In this document: positions 1 through 7,711 of the stretch, one piece after another
How positions within the stretch are numbered: position 1 is the first letter of the stretch
Layout: every line of letters starts with the position of its first letter
Assembly: GCA_900763245.1 (NCBI GenBank)
Contig: CAAFJQ010000171.1
Span: forward strand, 1 to 15,122
DNA from: Bacilli bacterium
GTDB lineage: Bacteria; Bacillota_I; Bacilli_A; RFN20; CAG-288
Length of the DNA stretch: 15,122 nucleotides
Direction: 5' to 3'
Notes under the pieces: generated by a model
What the model saw: the letters and a program-made list of their open reading frames with translations, nothing else
Told to the model about the DNA's origin: nothing
Database searches by the model: none
Position numbers and translations under genes: made by a program

Positions 1-31
1 GTCTTCAAATAATTCGAGTTGATGTTTACCA

Positions 32-69
32 TTTGACAATGACACATTATTTAATGTGTGATTGTCAAA
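32..69. promoter_or_regulatory. Long inverted repeat, likely operator of the AbiEi gene
   Basis: The left arm TTTGACAATGACACATTA (32-49) and right arm TAATGTGTGATTGTCAAA (52-69) pair at 17 of 18 positions, with a single G/G mismatch (41/60) and a TT centre (50-51). Each arm carries a TTGACA hexamer at its outer end, on opposite strands. A weak promoter could read through it: TTTACC at 25-30 and TATTTA at 48-53, 17 nt apart. The repeat ends 16 nt before the ATG at 86. AbiEi antitoxins of known systems repress their own promoter by binding inverted repeats, so autoregulation is the natural reading; that link is inference. Confidence 0.7.
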
Positions 70-85
70 AAGCGAGGAGATACTC

Positions 86-673
86 ATGACTGATAAAGAT
101 AAGATTCGAGAACTCTTAGAAACATCTCTCGACGGAACAATTTCTACTGAACAAGTGACAGCAGCTGGTTTGCACCGCAGTGTTTTACACAACCTTGTAG
201 AACAGGGCGAACTCTATCGCTTTTGTCGTGGTTTGTATGTGTTGAGCGATGCCTGGGAAGATGATTTTTATTTGTTTCAACGTAAGTATGGACGTGGAAT
301 CTATTCTCACGATACGGCATTGTATCTTCTCCGCTATTCTGATCGAACACCGGCGCAGTACACTATGACTTTTCCTAAAGGATATAATTCGCCGTCGTTG
401 AAACAGGAAAATATTGAAATCAAACGAGTTGTGGCCGAGAACTATTCTCTAGGAGTGATTAAAATTAAATCACCTTGCGACAATCCTATTCGTGTATATA
501 ATCTTGAAAGAACACTGTGTGACATTCTTCGTGGCAGTGGCAGCGATATTCAGATTGTAAATATTGCAATGAAAAAATATGCGAACTTTAAAGATATATC
601 TAAACTGATGCAGTATGCTGATCAGCTTCATGTGAAGCCGAAAGTCCTGAGATATATGGAAATCTTATTGTAA
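86..673 (+). CDS. AbiEi-family antitoxin / transcriptional regulator (type IV TA), without visible toxin
   Basis: This 195-residue protein resembles the AbiEi family: an N-terminal winged-helix region (about residues 5-55, ending in a GELYRFCRGLYVL wing) and a C-terminal domain holding a typical SHDTALYLL stretch (74-82) and an ERTLCDILR helix (141-149). In known AbiE systems AbiEi represses the operon and neutralises the nucleotidyltransferase toxin AbiEii, usually encoded just downstream. Here the next gene is convergent deoB, so the toxin is absent, lost or elsewhere. I chose ATG 86 because GAGGAG (74-79) sits 6 nt upstream; a longer reading from TTG 62 would start inside the inverted repeat. 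Eleven of 13 arginine codons are CGN, whereas deoB next door uses mostly AGA, which suggests horizontal acquisition. It could instead be a free-standing regulator. Confidence 0.8.
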   Translation: MTDKDKIRELLETSLDGTISTEQVTAAGLHRSVLHNLVEQGELYRFCRGLYVLSDAWEDDFYLFQRKYGRGIYSHDTALYLLRYSDRTPAQYTMTFPKGYNSPSLKQENIEIKRVVAENYSLGVIKIKSPCDNPIRVYNLERTLCDILRGSGSDIQIVNIAMKKYANFKDISKLMQYADQLHVKPKVLRYMEILL

Positions 674-717
674 CCACTAAAGAACCTAGGTAGCTTTAAA
701 CTTTCATAGAAGCAAAA

Positions 718-750
718 CGGCTGTCACGCCTCTTAGAGCAATGACAGCCG
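718..750. terminator. Bidirectional intrinsic terminator between convergent genes
   Basis: The 9-bp stem CGGCTGTCA (718-726) / TGACAGCCG (742-750) encloses a 15-nt loop that itself contains a small CTC/GAG pairing. Read on the - strand it begins 12 nt after the deoB stop and is followed by TTTTGCTTCT. Read on the + strand it lies 44 nt after the AbiEi stop and is followed by CAATTTTATC. The U tracts are short, so termination may be partial, but the position between convergent genes fits. Confidence 0.75.
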
Positions 751-762
751 CAATTTTATCTG

Positions 763-1974
763 TTAGTCTCCTAACAATTCGTCAATCGGATCGCCGATTT
801 CGTTTTCGCTGGGTGTAACGGAGAAGTTCTTCAGCACGGTCTTTCCGATGCAGCCGAAGGTATCTCTTTCAGGAATGAGTCTTCCGTTCTGATAAGAGGG
901 AGAATAGGTGATGAGCGGAACTCTTTCTCTGGTGTGGTCAGTTCCCCACCATGTTGGGTCGTTTCCGTGGTCTGCGGTGATCATCAGACAATCATCATCC
1001 TTCAATACAGCAAGGATTTCCTTTAAGTCTTTATCGAACTCTTCGATGGAGTCACCATAGCCGAGAGGATTTCTTCTATGTCCGTATAAGACATCAAAGT
1101 CAGCAAGATTGACAAAGCAAAGTCCTTCGAAGTCTCTGTTCTTTGCGATATCAAGCGTCTTCATCATACCATCGTGGTTGCTATCGATATGATAGGATTC
1201 GTTCATGCCGCGTCCTGCAAAAATATCATGGATCTTTCCGACAGCAATGACTTCCTTGTTGTTCTTGATTAAATCATCAAGAGCGGTGTTTCCATCGGGT
1301 TCAAGCGCATAGTCTCTTCTGTCTGTCGTTCTCTTGAAGTGACCTTTTTCAGTTCCGACAAACGGACGTGCGATGATTCTTCCGACTCTCCACTCTTTCT
1401 TCATTGTGATTTCTCTTGCGATTTCACAGTCTCTGTAGAGCTCTTCAAGCGGAACGACATCAATATTGGCTGCAATCTGCAAGACAGAGTCAGCAGAGGT
1501 ATAGACGATAAGAGAACCTTCTTTGATGGACTGTTCTCCAAGCTCATCAAGAATGACGGTTCCAGACTGGGAATAGTTGCCGATCAGCTTTCTTCCTGTT
1601 CTTCTTGATAATTCATCCATCAGTTCCTTCGGGAAGCCGGTGTCAGTGAAGGTGACAAGCGGATTGCTTGTCATGATGCCCATCATCTCCCAGTGTCCGG
1701 TGAGCGTGTCTTTTCCGTTGCTTTTCTCACGCAATGTCTGAACATAGCTATGAGGATGTTTTACCTCAGTTGTTCCTTCAATGGGGGCCAAATCATGAAT
1801 GCCTAAGGCGTTCATGGTTTCGACTTTCAATCCACCTTTTTTCTCTGCAACGTGGACCCAGGTGTTGCTTCCGACATCGTTGTGATCGCCGTTGAAAAAC
1901 TTATCGGCATCTGGTTCAGCACCGATTCCGACAGAGTCCATGACAATGACGAACATTCTTCTGAATTTTTTCAT
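763..1974 (-). CDS. deoB: Phosphopentomutase DeoB
   Basis: DeoB interconverts (deoxy)ribose 1-phosphate and 5-phosphate in cytosolic nucleoside catabolism and salvage. The 403 residues match the family length. The alkaline-phosphatase-fold metal ligands are visible: D13 (VMDSVGIG), D294 and H299 (ADFDVLYGH), D335 and H336 (TADHGND) and H347 (TDHTRE), with the catalytic Thr in KDTLTGHWE (T90). Spacings between these ligands match the characterised Bacillus enzyme as I recall it. I chose ATG 1974 because AAGGAG (1981-1986) lies 6 nt upstream and the protein then starts MKKFRRMFVIVMDSVGIG; the 17 extra upstream residues in the open frame are unlike the family. It is the last gene of the - strand block, 61 nt after xerD, with its own good promoter in that gap and a terminator behind it. 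No nucleoside phosphorylase lies nearby. Confidence 0.96.
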   Translation of the reverse strand: MKKFRRMFVIVMDSVGIGAEPDADKFFNGDHNDVGSNTWVHVAEKKGGLKVETMNALGIHDLAPIEGTTEVKHPHSYVQTLREKSNGKDTLTGHWEMMGIMTSNPLVTFTDTGFPKELMDELSRRTGRKLIGNYSQSGTVILDELGEQSIKEGSLIVYTSADSVLQIAANIDVVPLEELYRDCEIAREITMKKEWRVGRIIARPFVGTEKGHFKRTTDRRDYALEPDGNTALDDLIKNNKEVIAVGKIHDIFAGRGMNESYHIDSNHDGMMKTLDIAKNRDFEGLCFVNLADFDVLYGHRRNPLGYGDSIEEFDKDLKEILAVLKDDDCLMITADHGNDPTWWGTDHTRERVPLITYSPSYQNGRLIPERDTFGCIGKTVLKNFSVTPSENEIGDPIDELLGD

Positions 1975-1996
1975 AGTAGTCTCCTTATGTATGAAT

Positions 1997-2025
1997 ATTT
2001 TAACGTTTTCAAGCGGTTCTTTCAA
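1997..2025 (-). promoter_or_regulatory. Probable sigma-70-type promoter of deoB
   Basis: On the - strand, TTGAAA (2025 to 2020) is followed after exactly 17 nt by TAAAAT (2002 to 1997), each matching consensus at 5 of 6 positions. The predicted start near 1990 leaves a short leader containing the AAGGAG ribosome binding site at 1981-1986. This would let deoB be expressed independently of the upstream repair genes. Confidence 0.65.
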
Positions 2026-2035
2026 TGAATAAGGC

Positions 2036-2917
2036 CTAGTCTTTCACTCTTTTCATCGCCTTGTCATATATCTCTTTTTCTTTGTTCTGTGTGAGGTGTG
2101 TATAGATTTCTGTCGTTTTGATATCTTCGTGGCCTAACAGGGTTTTCACCTGCACTAAATTCGCTCCGTTATTCAATAGAGCAGTTGCAAAAGAGTGGCG
2201 CAAAGTATGGGGAGAAATCTTCTTATCGATGCCGGCATCTTCTGCGTATTTCTTCAAGCGGAGGAAGACATATTGTCTGCTCACAAGGCTTCCGTCTTGA
2301 TGGACAAAAAAGAAAAGAGGATTCTCTTTGATCTTCTCTCTGTAGTTTTTCAAATAGTAAATGATGCTTGCCTTTGTCTCTTCGCTTAAGGGAAGGATTC
2401 TCTCTTTTCTTCTTTTTCCGAATACTTTCAGATATCCGCCGTCTAAATAAAGATGGTCAAGACGAAGAGAAACAAGCTCCGAGACACGCAATCCTAAAGC
2501 GTAGGAAAGAAGAAGGAGCGTATAGTCTAATAATCCTCTATCCGTCTGAACTTCGCACTTTGAAAGTATCGTTTTCACTTCCTTTATTGTCAGATAAACC
2601 GGAAGCTTTTTCTCCTGTTTTGGCAGATAGACTTTTTCTAATGTCAGTTCGATGTTCTTCTCTTTGGAAACATAGCTGAAAAAACAGCGCAAAGATGTCA
2701 GTTTTCTCACGATTGTATTCTGAGAATAAGCTTTGTTCAGCAATGCTTTTCGATAGGAAGAGATATCTTCTTCCTTCAGTTCTTTGATCTCTTTTTCACC
2801 GAAAAGAGAAGAGAAAAGAGATAAGTCTTTCTCATAGGCGTCATAAGTCTTCTGGGAAAGACCTTTTTCGCTGAGAAGATAGATCAGGTATTCGTTTATC
2901 GCATCATTGACTTTCAT
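2036..2917 (-). CDS. xerD: Tyrosine recombinase XerD-like
   Basis: A 293-residue site-specific recombinase with the length and layout of XerC/XerD, which resolve chromosome dimers at dif near the terminus together with FtsK. The N-terminal SAM-like core-binding domain spans about 1-90 (SQKTYDAYEKDL). The catalytic domain (about 105-290) shows every active-site residue: R144 (LGLRVSEL), K168 (FGKRRKE), H237 and R240 (HTLRHSF), H263 (LLGHEDI) and nucleophile Y272 (IYTHL). The ATG at 2917 lies inside the end of dinB (14-nt overlap), so translation is probably coupled; only a weak AGGG sits upstream. The chromosomal setting among repair genes and the lack of flanking integrase cargo favour a housekeeping Xer over a phage integrase. 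XerC versus XerD cannot be settled here. Confidence 0.88.
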   Translation of the reverse strand: MKVNDAINEYLIYLLSEKGLSQKTYDAYEKDLSLFSSLFGEKEIKELKEEDISSYRKALLNKAYSQNTIVRKLTSLRCFFSYVSKEKNIELTLEKVYLPKQEKKLPVYLTIKEVKTILSKCEVQTDRGLLDYTLLLLSYALGLRVSELVSLRLDHLYLDGGYLKVFGKRRKERILPLSEETKASIIYYLKNYREKIKENPLFFFVHQDGSLVSRQYVFLRLKKYAEDAGIDKKISPHTLRHSFATALLNNGANLVQVKTLLGHEDIKTTEIYTHLTQNKEKEIYDKAMKRVKD

Positions 2918-4046
2918 GTTTTGTTTTCCCTAAAGTCGTCAGCTGATTGTCAGAGGAGAGTTTCTCATTCAGCGAGGACAATAAACTATCAAAGCTCTGA
3001 TCTCTCTCTTTGGAAGAAGAGAGAGTCTCTACTCTCTCTAGCATCACTCCGATAAGGCGGAAGCTCTGTCCGTGATAGATGCTTTGGAAGATCTGCTGTG
3101 CAATAGATGAGATGACTTCAAGTGAATCGGTCTTCTTTTCTATCGATAATCGTTTGCTTTTCGTGACAAAGTCAGGCGTTCTGTATTTCAGTCCGATACA
3201 ATCGGTGACTTTATGATATTTGACAAGTTCTTTATGGCAGTCTTTAGCGCATTGATAGATCATTTCGGATATCTCATCCTCATTGGATTCATCATTTAGG
3301 AAAGTTCTTTCAGCAGAGATGCTTTTCGGATCAAAAGAAGAAGAGTCGACAAAATCATCACCTAAGCCGTTAAGAAGGTCTTTCAAGGTCTCATAATAGC
3401 TTCCTAGGATTTTCTTTTCCTCCGGGAAAGTATAGTGATAGAAATCGCCGATTGTCTTGATTCCTAAGTCGACTAATTTCGGTGCGCTTTTCTTTCCGAT
3501 TCCGAACATTTTATCGATGGAAAGAGGAAAAAGCATCTTTTGGAAATTCTCTCTTGTGAAGATGGTGATGCCTAATGGCTTTTTATAATCAGAGCCCATC
3601 TTAGCTAAGAATTTAGTCCATCCAACTCCGATAGAACACTTCAGTTTTGTCGCTCTATACAGCTCCATCGAAAGATCGAAAAGGTAGTCGTGAAGATGGT
3701 CTCTGTCGGCTTCTTTTGTCATATCGATATAACATTCATCGATGGAGGCCTGTTCTAAAACAGGATATTTCTTTTTCAGAAAAGAAAAGAAGTTCTTGGA
3801 GTATCGCTGATAAAGAGAATAATGGCCAGGAACAAGGATGAGGTCTTTTGATTTGGCACGGGCTGTTGAGACAGGCATGCCCGAAAACACGCCTAGGGCT
3901 CGCGCTTCATAGCTGGAGGTAGAGATAACGCCTCTTTTTCCTTCATGACCGATAGCGACCGGTTTTCCGGCTAATTCGGGGTGTTCCCTGATCTCGCACT
4001 GGACAAAAAAGCAGTTGAGATCGATATGAACGATGATTTTATCCAT
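2904..4046 (-). CDS. dinB: DNA polymerase IV (Y family)
   Basis: DinB performs error-prone translesion synthesis. The 380-residue protein begins MDKIIVHIDLNCFF, with metal ligand D9 and the steric-gate position at F13/F14. The second catalytic pair D103/E104 is in the SIDECYID motif, and YEARALGVFSGMP (46-58) is the typical fingers stretch. A helix-hairpin-helix-like segment (FGIGKKSAPKLVDLGI) falls near 180-196 and a little-finger domain follows. Position 11 is Asn where many homologues have Asp; this is not a metal ligand in structures I know. QLTTL near the C-terminus may be a degenerate beta-clamp-binding motif. Its ATG shares one base with the recN stop (TGATG at 4048-4044), so it is translationally coupled to recN. 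No LexA-type operator was seen. Confidence 0.94.
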   Translation of the reverse strand: MDKIIVHIDLNCFFVQCEIREHPELAGKPVAIGHEGKRGVISTSSYEARALGVFSGMPVSTARAKSKDLILVPGHYSLYQRYSKNFFSFLKKKYPVLEQASIDECYIDMTKEADRDHLHDYLFDLSMELYRATKLKCSIGVGWTKFLAKMGSDYKKPLGITIFTRENFQKMLFPLSIDKMFGIGKKSAPKLVDLGIKTIGDFYHYTFPEEKKILGSYYETLKDLLNGLGDDFVDSSSFDPKSISAERTFLNDESNEDEISEMIYQCAKDCHKELVKYHKVTDCIGLKYRTPDFVTKSKRLSIEKKTDSLEVISSIAQQIFQSIYHGQSFRLIGVMLERVETLSSSKERDQSFDSLLSSLNEKLSSDNQLTTLGKTKHESQ

Positions 4047-5695
4047 CAGCGGTATTCGTCCCTGAGTTCTTTGGCCTGAACTTTAGCGGCTTCTGTGACA
4101 TTGTTACCGGAAAGCATCTTGGCGATGAAGGATACGATTTCCTCTTCCTTCATATTGCTGGCTTTGGTCTTTGTCATATTGTCTTCTGTCACTTTCTTAA
4201 TATAGATAGCACTCGTTGCACTGGCTACGACCTGTGCAAGATGCGATATGACTAAGACAGAGCTTACTTTAGAGATGCTCTTGATCTTTTTGGCAATCAG
4301 GGAAGCCTGTTTTCCGCTGACTCCGGTATCGATTTCATCAAAAACGACCAGGTCATAGGGATTGATATGGTTGAGCACGATCTTCAAAGCCAGCATGAGA
4401 CGGCTTGCTTCGCCTCCGGATGCTGCTTTTTTCAGACTTGCTTTTTCAATGCCTTCATTCAGCTGTACCATAAACTGGCAGCTGTATAATCCATCGACAG
4501 ATAGCTCTTTTTTCTCAAATTCGATGAAGAATCCGTTCTTTCTAAGCCCTAAATCAGCCATCTCTTTGCAGATCGCTTTTTCAAGCTTTTCTCCTGCTTC
4601 TTTTTCAAAGGAATAGAATTTCTCACCCTTTTCTTCTAATAAAGCAAGAAGAGAAGCGATTTCTTTTTCTTTCTTCTCTTTGTCGAGAGAAAAAGTCGAG
4701 GAGAAATCCAGTTTCTTCTTGTACTCTTCATACTTGGATAAGATCTCTTCTGTGCTATGTCCGTATTTGCGCTGCAGATTCTTCAATGAATAGAGTCTTT
4801 CATTGATTTCATCGATGCGATGAGGATCATAGTCAAGAGCGGAGAAATCATCGACTAATGCCTGATATTTCTCTCTTGCCTGATTCAAAGAATCTTCAAA
4901 AGCCAGGGCGCTGTCTTTCAGCCCTGTCTCTTTTAAAGGTCTTAAGGCACGGAGGATAGAAGAGACACCTTCAGAGAAGGAGAAGCTTTCGTTTTCGACA
5001 GCGCTGTCAAAGGACTCAAAATCATTCTGAATCTTCGAATAATCTTTTAAGGATTCGAATTCTTCGTTCAGGTCTTCAATCTCATGTTCTTTGAGATGAT
5101 ATTTTTCGATCTCTTTGATCTGGAAGGTGAGATAATCGACATCAATATCATGATAAGAAGAGAGAAAATCCTGATATTCTTTCTTCTTATTGAGATAGCT
5201 CTGATAGGCTTCTTCATATTCCTTTTTGGCTTTGATTCCATCATCTGAAAGGAATCCAAAGACATAGAGAAGCTGTTTCTTCTCGTTGAGGATATCGCTG
5301 TTGCTGTTCTGGGAGTGGATGTCGATAAGATGGGTTGCGATGCGTTTTAGTTCGTTTTGTGAGACAATCTCATCGTTGATATAACAGCGTGTCGTATGAT
5401 CGGGAAGAAGGACGCGCTTTAAAATCAAGTTTGTGGACTCGACGTATTCTTTTACTTCTTCATGCCTTGATAAGAAAGAAGGAGACAGCGTGAAAAGAGC
5501 ACAGACGCTTGCTTTCTTCTCTTTGTCGCGCATCAGAGAAAAGTCGCTTCTTTCTCCTAACAGAAGATTCAAAGAAGAAACGATGAGAGATTTACCGGCA
5601 CCTGTTTCACCTAATAGGGCAACATATGAGCTGTCAAAGCAAAGCGTCGTATCTTCGATGACGGCCAGATTTGATATATGGAGTTCTTCTAACAT
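4046..5695 (-). CDS. recN: DNA repair protein RecN
   Basis: RecN is an SMC-like ATPase acting early in double-strand break repair. The 549 residues match the family. The N-terminal ATPase half has ELHISNLAVIED and Walker A GETGAGKS (29-36). The middle (about 155-375) is charged and coiled-coil-like. The C-terminal half has the ABC signature SGGEASR (426-432), Walker B LVVFDEID (449-456) and ISHLAQV (484-490). ATG 5695 is preceded by a strong GAGGGGG site about 5 nt away. It follows dxs after 38 nt that include an AT-rich TATATATATTTAAT run, which could contain a weak internal promoter, though no convincing -35 was found. In Bacillus recN also lies downstream of dxs, but with tlyA and argR between them; both are missing here. 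Confidence 0.96.
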   Translation of the reverse strand: MLEELHISNLAVIEDTTLCFDSSYVALLGETGAGKSLIVSSLNLLLGERSDFSLMRDKEKKASVCALFTLSPSFLSRHEEVKEYVESTNLILKRVLLPDHTTRCYINDEIVSQNELKRIATHLIDIHSQNSNSDILNEKKQLLYVFGFLSDDGIKAKKEYEEAYQSYLNKKKEYQDFLSSYHDIDVDYLTFQIKEIEKYHLKEHEIEDLNEEFESLKDYSKIQNDFESFDSAVENESFSFSEGVSSILRALRPLKETGLKDSALAFEDSLNQAREKYQALVDDFSALDYDPHRIDEINERLYSLKNLQRKYGHSTEEILSKYEEYKKKLDFSSTFSLDKEKKEKEIASLLALLEEKGEKFYSFEKEAGEKLEKAICKEMADLGLRKNGFFIEFEKKELSVDGLYSCQFMVQLNEGIEKASLKKAASGGEASRLMLALKIVLNHINPYDLVVFDEIDTGVSGKQASLIAKKIKSISKVSSVLVISHLAQVVASATSAIYIKKVTEDNMTKTKASNMKEEEIVSFIAKMLSGNNVTEAAKVQAKELRDEYR

Positions 5696-5733
5696 GTTAT
5701 CCCCCTCAATTAAATATATATACAGAGATTCGA

Positions 5734-7491
5734 TTATCGATGATCGGAAATGAATTTCAGAACGCTTTCTTTATCGATACGTTCCTGTTTTTTGATGTCA
5801 TCGACTTTGCCAAAAGGATAGTATCTTTTTTCCATCGTAATAGAATGGAAACTTCCTTTATATCCGTTTTCCAAAAGCTTTTCTTCTAAATAACAGGCTG
5901 TTCCTTCTTTGACACCATATCCGTCATAGAAGATGATGTTCTGATAGGAAAGGAAAGAAGAAATATCAAAATCCAGAAGCGATAATAACAGAGCAGTATC
6001 AAGGTTCTCATCCTTGAGACTGTCGATCACTTCATATCCGTCCTGTCCAAGCGTGAGAACAAGGGTGTCATTGTTCTCTTTCTTGAAAAAATTGATATCC
6101 TGATATTCTTTTAAGGCGTCTGTCTTGATCATCTTCTCTTTCGGAACGCGGATAAAGACAGCTTTCTTCTCTTCAAAGCCTTTGTTCTTCATCAGATATT
6201 CCAAGCTGTATTTGTCATATGCCATATAGATTCTGACATTCGGTATGCCTTTTAATAAAGCGACATCAAAGAGCCCGTGATGGGATGAACCGTCGCCAGG
6301 AACCAAAGAGCAGCGCTCTAGTAAAAACAGACAGCTGAGCTCTTGCCTTGAGATATTCATGATGACCTGATCGATTGCTCTCTGAAGGAAGGTGGAATAG
6401 ATATCGACAATCGGTTTCTTTCCTTTTAAAGCAAGACCTGAAGCGATGGTAAGAGCAGCTTCTTCTGCGATTCCGACATCCAAGGTTCTTTCCGGATACG
6501 TTTCAAAGACGCGCCATAAAGAAGAAGATGTGATCATGGCAGGAGTCAGAACAAAAAGATCCTTGTCTTCTTTCATCATGGAAAGAAGCACATTCTCTTT
6601 ATGATAGATGTATTCCAAACTTAGGTCATCTTTCAGGAATTTCGGATTGACGCCGTGGTAGAAGCCGATTCTATCCTCTTCTGCTTCTTTCATGCCGTAT
6701 CCTTTTCTTGTCAGGACTTCAAAGATGACAGGATGTCTTTTTGCATCTTTCTTAGCCGTTTCAAAGGCTTCCATAAGCGCGTAATAATCATGTCCTTCGA
6801 CCTTTCCTAAATAGTCAAGACCGGAGTAGGTATGATCATTCATGCTTTCTTCTCTGATTTCTTTTACATGCTTTAAATAGCTTTCTTCATCTTTGTATTC
6901 ATCGATATGAGAAAGACGAGAAGAGACTCTCTCTTCTCTGATGAAGTCATCGTTTAAGGATTCATCATCATTTTCTTTTGAAATGGCCATGCCGTTTTTA
7001 TTGATGACTAAAATGAAGTTTTTCAAGTCGACTCTGTTTTCAAGAACATCAAGACCTTCTTTTGCTAATCCATTCTTAAAAGACGCATCCCCGACGATGA
7101 CGATGGTATAGCTATCATCATGATTGAGCTTTTTAGCTAAAGCCATGCCGATACCAGTTGAAATAGCATCACCAGAATGTCCGTTATCGTATTTGTCATA
7201 GGGTGATTCTTTTCTTAGGGTAAAAGGAGAGAGACCATTTGTCTCACGGAGAAGTGATAGATCTCTTCCAGTGAGGATCTTATAGGCGTAGCTTTGATGC
7301 CCGACATCAAAGAGGACATCATCTTTCAGGCAATCGAAAGAAGAGACAATAGACTCTGCTAGTTCGACTGTCCCTAAGTTGGAAGAGAGATGTCCGCCGT
7401 GGTTATAACAGGCGGAGATGATCTGTTTTCTGATATCACTAGCTTCCTCTTCCTTTTTTCGATAAGAGCGAAGGAAAAGAGAATCAGTCAT
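5734..7491 (-). CDS. dxs: 1-deoxy-D-xylulose-5-phosphate synthase, divergent
   Basis: Dxs condenses pyruvate and glyceraldehyde 3-phosphate using thiamine diphosphate, the first step of the MEP isoprenoid route. The 585 residues fall short of the usual 620-640. Family landmarks are in order: GHLSSNLGTVEL (33-44), DVGHQSYAYKILTGR (62-76), GHSGDAISTGIGMA (104-117), the ThDP/Mg motif VGDAS with D135, N166 in INKNGMAIS, LTPAMI (315-320), DVGIAE with E343, R393, and PGDGSSHHG (398-406). Departures are GDG changed to GDA, NDN to NKN and AEQH to AEEA; the expected Mg ligands and catalytic Glu are kept. Its ATG overlaps the xseB stop by 8 nt (ATGACTGA). IspA, usually between xseB and dxs in Bacilli, is absent. 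A relative with altered substrate use is possible. Confidence 0.87.
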   Translation of the reverse strand: MTDSLFLRSYRKKEEEASDIRKQIISACYNHGGHLSSNLGTVELAESIVSSFDCLKDDVLFDVGHQSYAYKILTGRDLSLLRETNGLSPFTLRKESPYDKYDNGHSGDAISTGIGMALAKKLNHDDSYTIVIVGDASFKNGLAKEGLDVLENRVDLKNFILVINKNGMAISKENDDESLNDDFIREERVSSRLSHIDEYKDEESYLKHVKEIREESMNDHTYSGLDYLGKVEGHDYYALMEAFETAKKDAKRHPVIFEVLTRKGYGMKEAEEDRIGFYHGVNPKFLKDDLSLEYIYHKENVLLSMMKEDKDLFVLTPAMITSSSLWRVFETYPERTLDVGIAEEAALTIASGLALKGKKPIVDIYSTFLQRAIDQVIMNISRQELSCLFLLERCSLVPGDGSSHHGLFDVALLKGIPNVRIYMAYDKYSLEYLMKNKGFEEKKAVFIRVPKEKMIKTDALKEYQDINFFKKENNDTLVLTLGQDGYEVIDSLKDENLDTALLLSLLDFDISSFLSYQNIIFYDGYGVKEGTACYLEEKLLENGYKGSFHSITMEKRYYPFGKVDDIKKQERIDKESVLKFISDHR

Positions 7492-7702
7492 GAGAAATCG
7501 TATCAGATACTTCCTTTGTGAGTTTCTCTAATCTGTCTTCCATCTCTTTCAAGACGGCTTTTCCTTGTCTGTAAAGCTTGGAAGACTGGTCAAGTCCGAT
7601 GCCCTCTTTCGAAAGCTCGGTCATGATCTCTTCTGCCATCTTTTCTAATTCTTCGTAGCTTTTTGAAGATAAATCTTCTTTTTCTGTTGCTTTTTTAGCC
7701 AT
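7484..7702 (-). CDS. xseB: Exodeoxyribonuclease VII small subunit
   Basis: The 72-residue protein has the XseB pattern: SYEELEKMAEEIMTELSKEGIGLDQSSKLYRQGKAVLKEMEDRLEK (about 15-60), a two-helix hairpin in which the family's LE.IV..LE.....LE.S...Y..G motif is recognisable. Several XseB copies bind the coiled-coil region of XseA to form the cytosolic single-strand-specific exonuclease. ATG 7702 is preceded by AGGAG (7709-7713), which overlaps the xseA stop codon, and the gene overlaps dxs by 8 nt. The xseA-xseB pairing is the standard arrangement and secures the call despite the short length. Confidence 0.93.
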   Translation of the reverse strand: MAKKATEKEDLSSKSYEELEKMAEEIMTELSKEGIGLDQSSKLYRQGKAVLKEMEDRLEKLTKEVSDTISHD

Positions 7703-7711
7703 AACTATCTC

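Noticed and set aside
62..85. Longer AbiEi reading from TTG 62
   Set aside because: The start lies inside the inverted repeat and lacks a ribosome binding site; ATG 86 has GAGGAG at ideal spacing.
718..750. Inverted repeat as an insertion-sequence end or riboswitch
   Set aside because: It is single, short, lies between convergent genes and is followed by short T tracts in both directions, which fits a terminator.
1975..2025. 17-residue N-terminal extension of DeoB
   Set aside because: It runs over the deoB promoter and ribosome binding site and is unlike any DeoB N-terminus; ATG 1974 is clearly better.
2036..2917. XerD gene as a phage or mobile-element integrase
   Set aside because: It overlaps dinB, has the size of housekeeping Xer proteins, and no attachment repeats or cargo genes flank it; no dif site was recognised either.
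3018..3039. GA/CT-rich hairpin (AGAGAGAGT, CTCT loop) within dinB
   Set aside because: It is a simple-sequence run coding for ordinary dinB residues in a block that is GA-rich throughout; no sign of function.
4362..4616. Plus-strand 84-codon frame opposite recN
   Set aside because: Antisense shadow of conserved recN signature-region codons; no ribosome binding site or recognisable protein.
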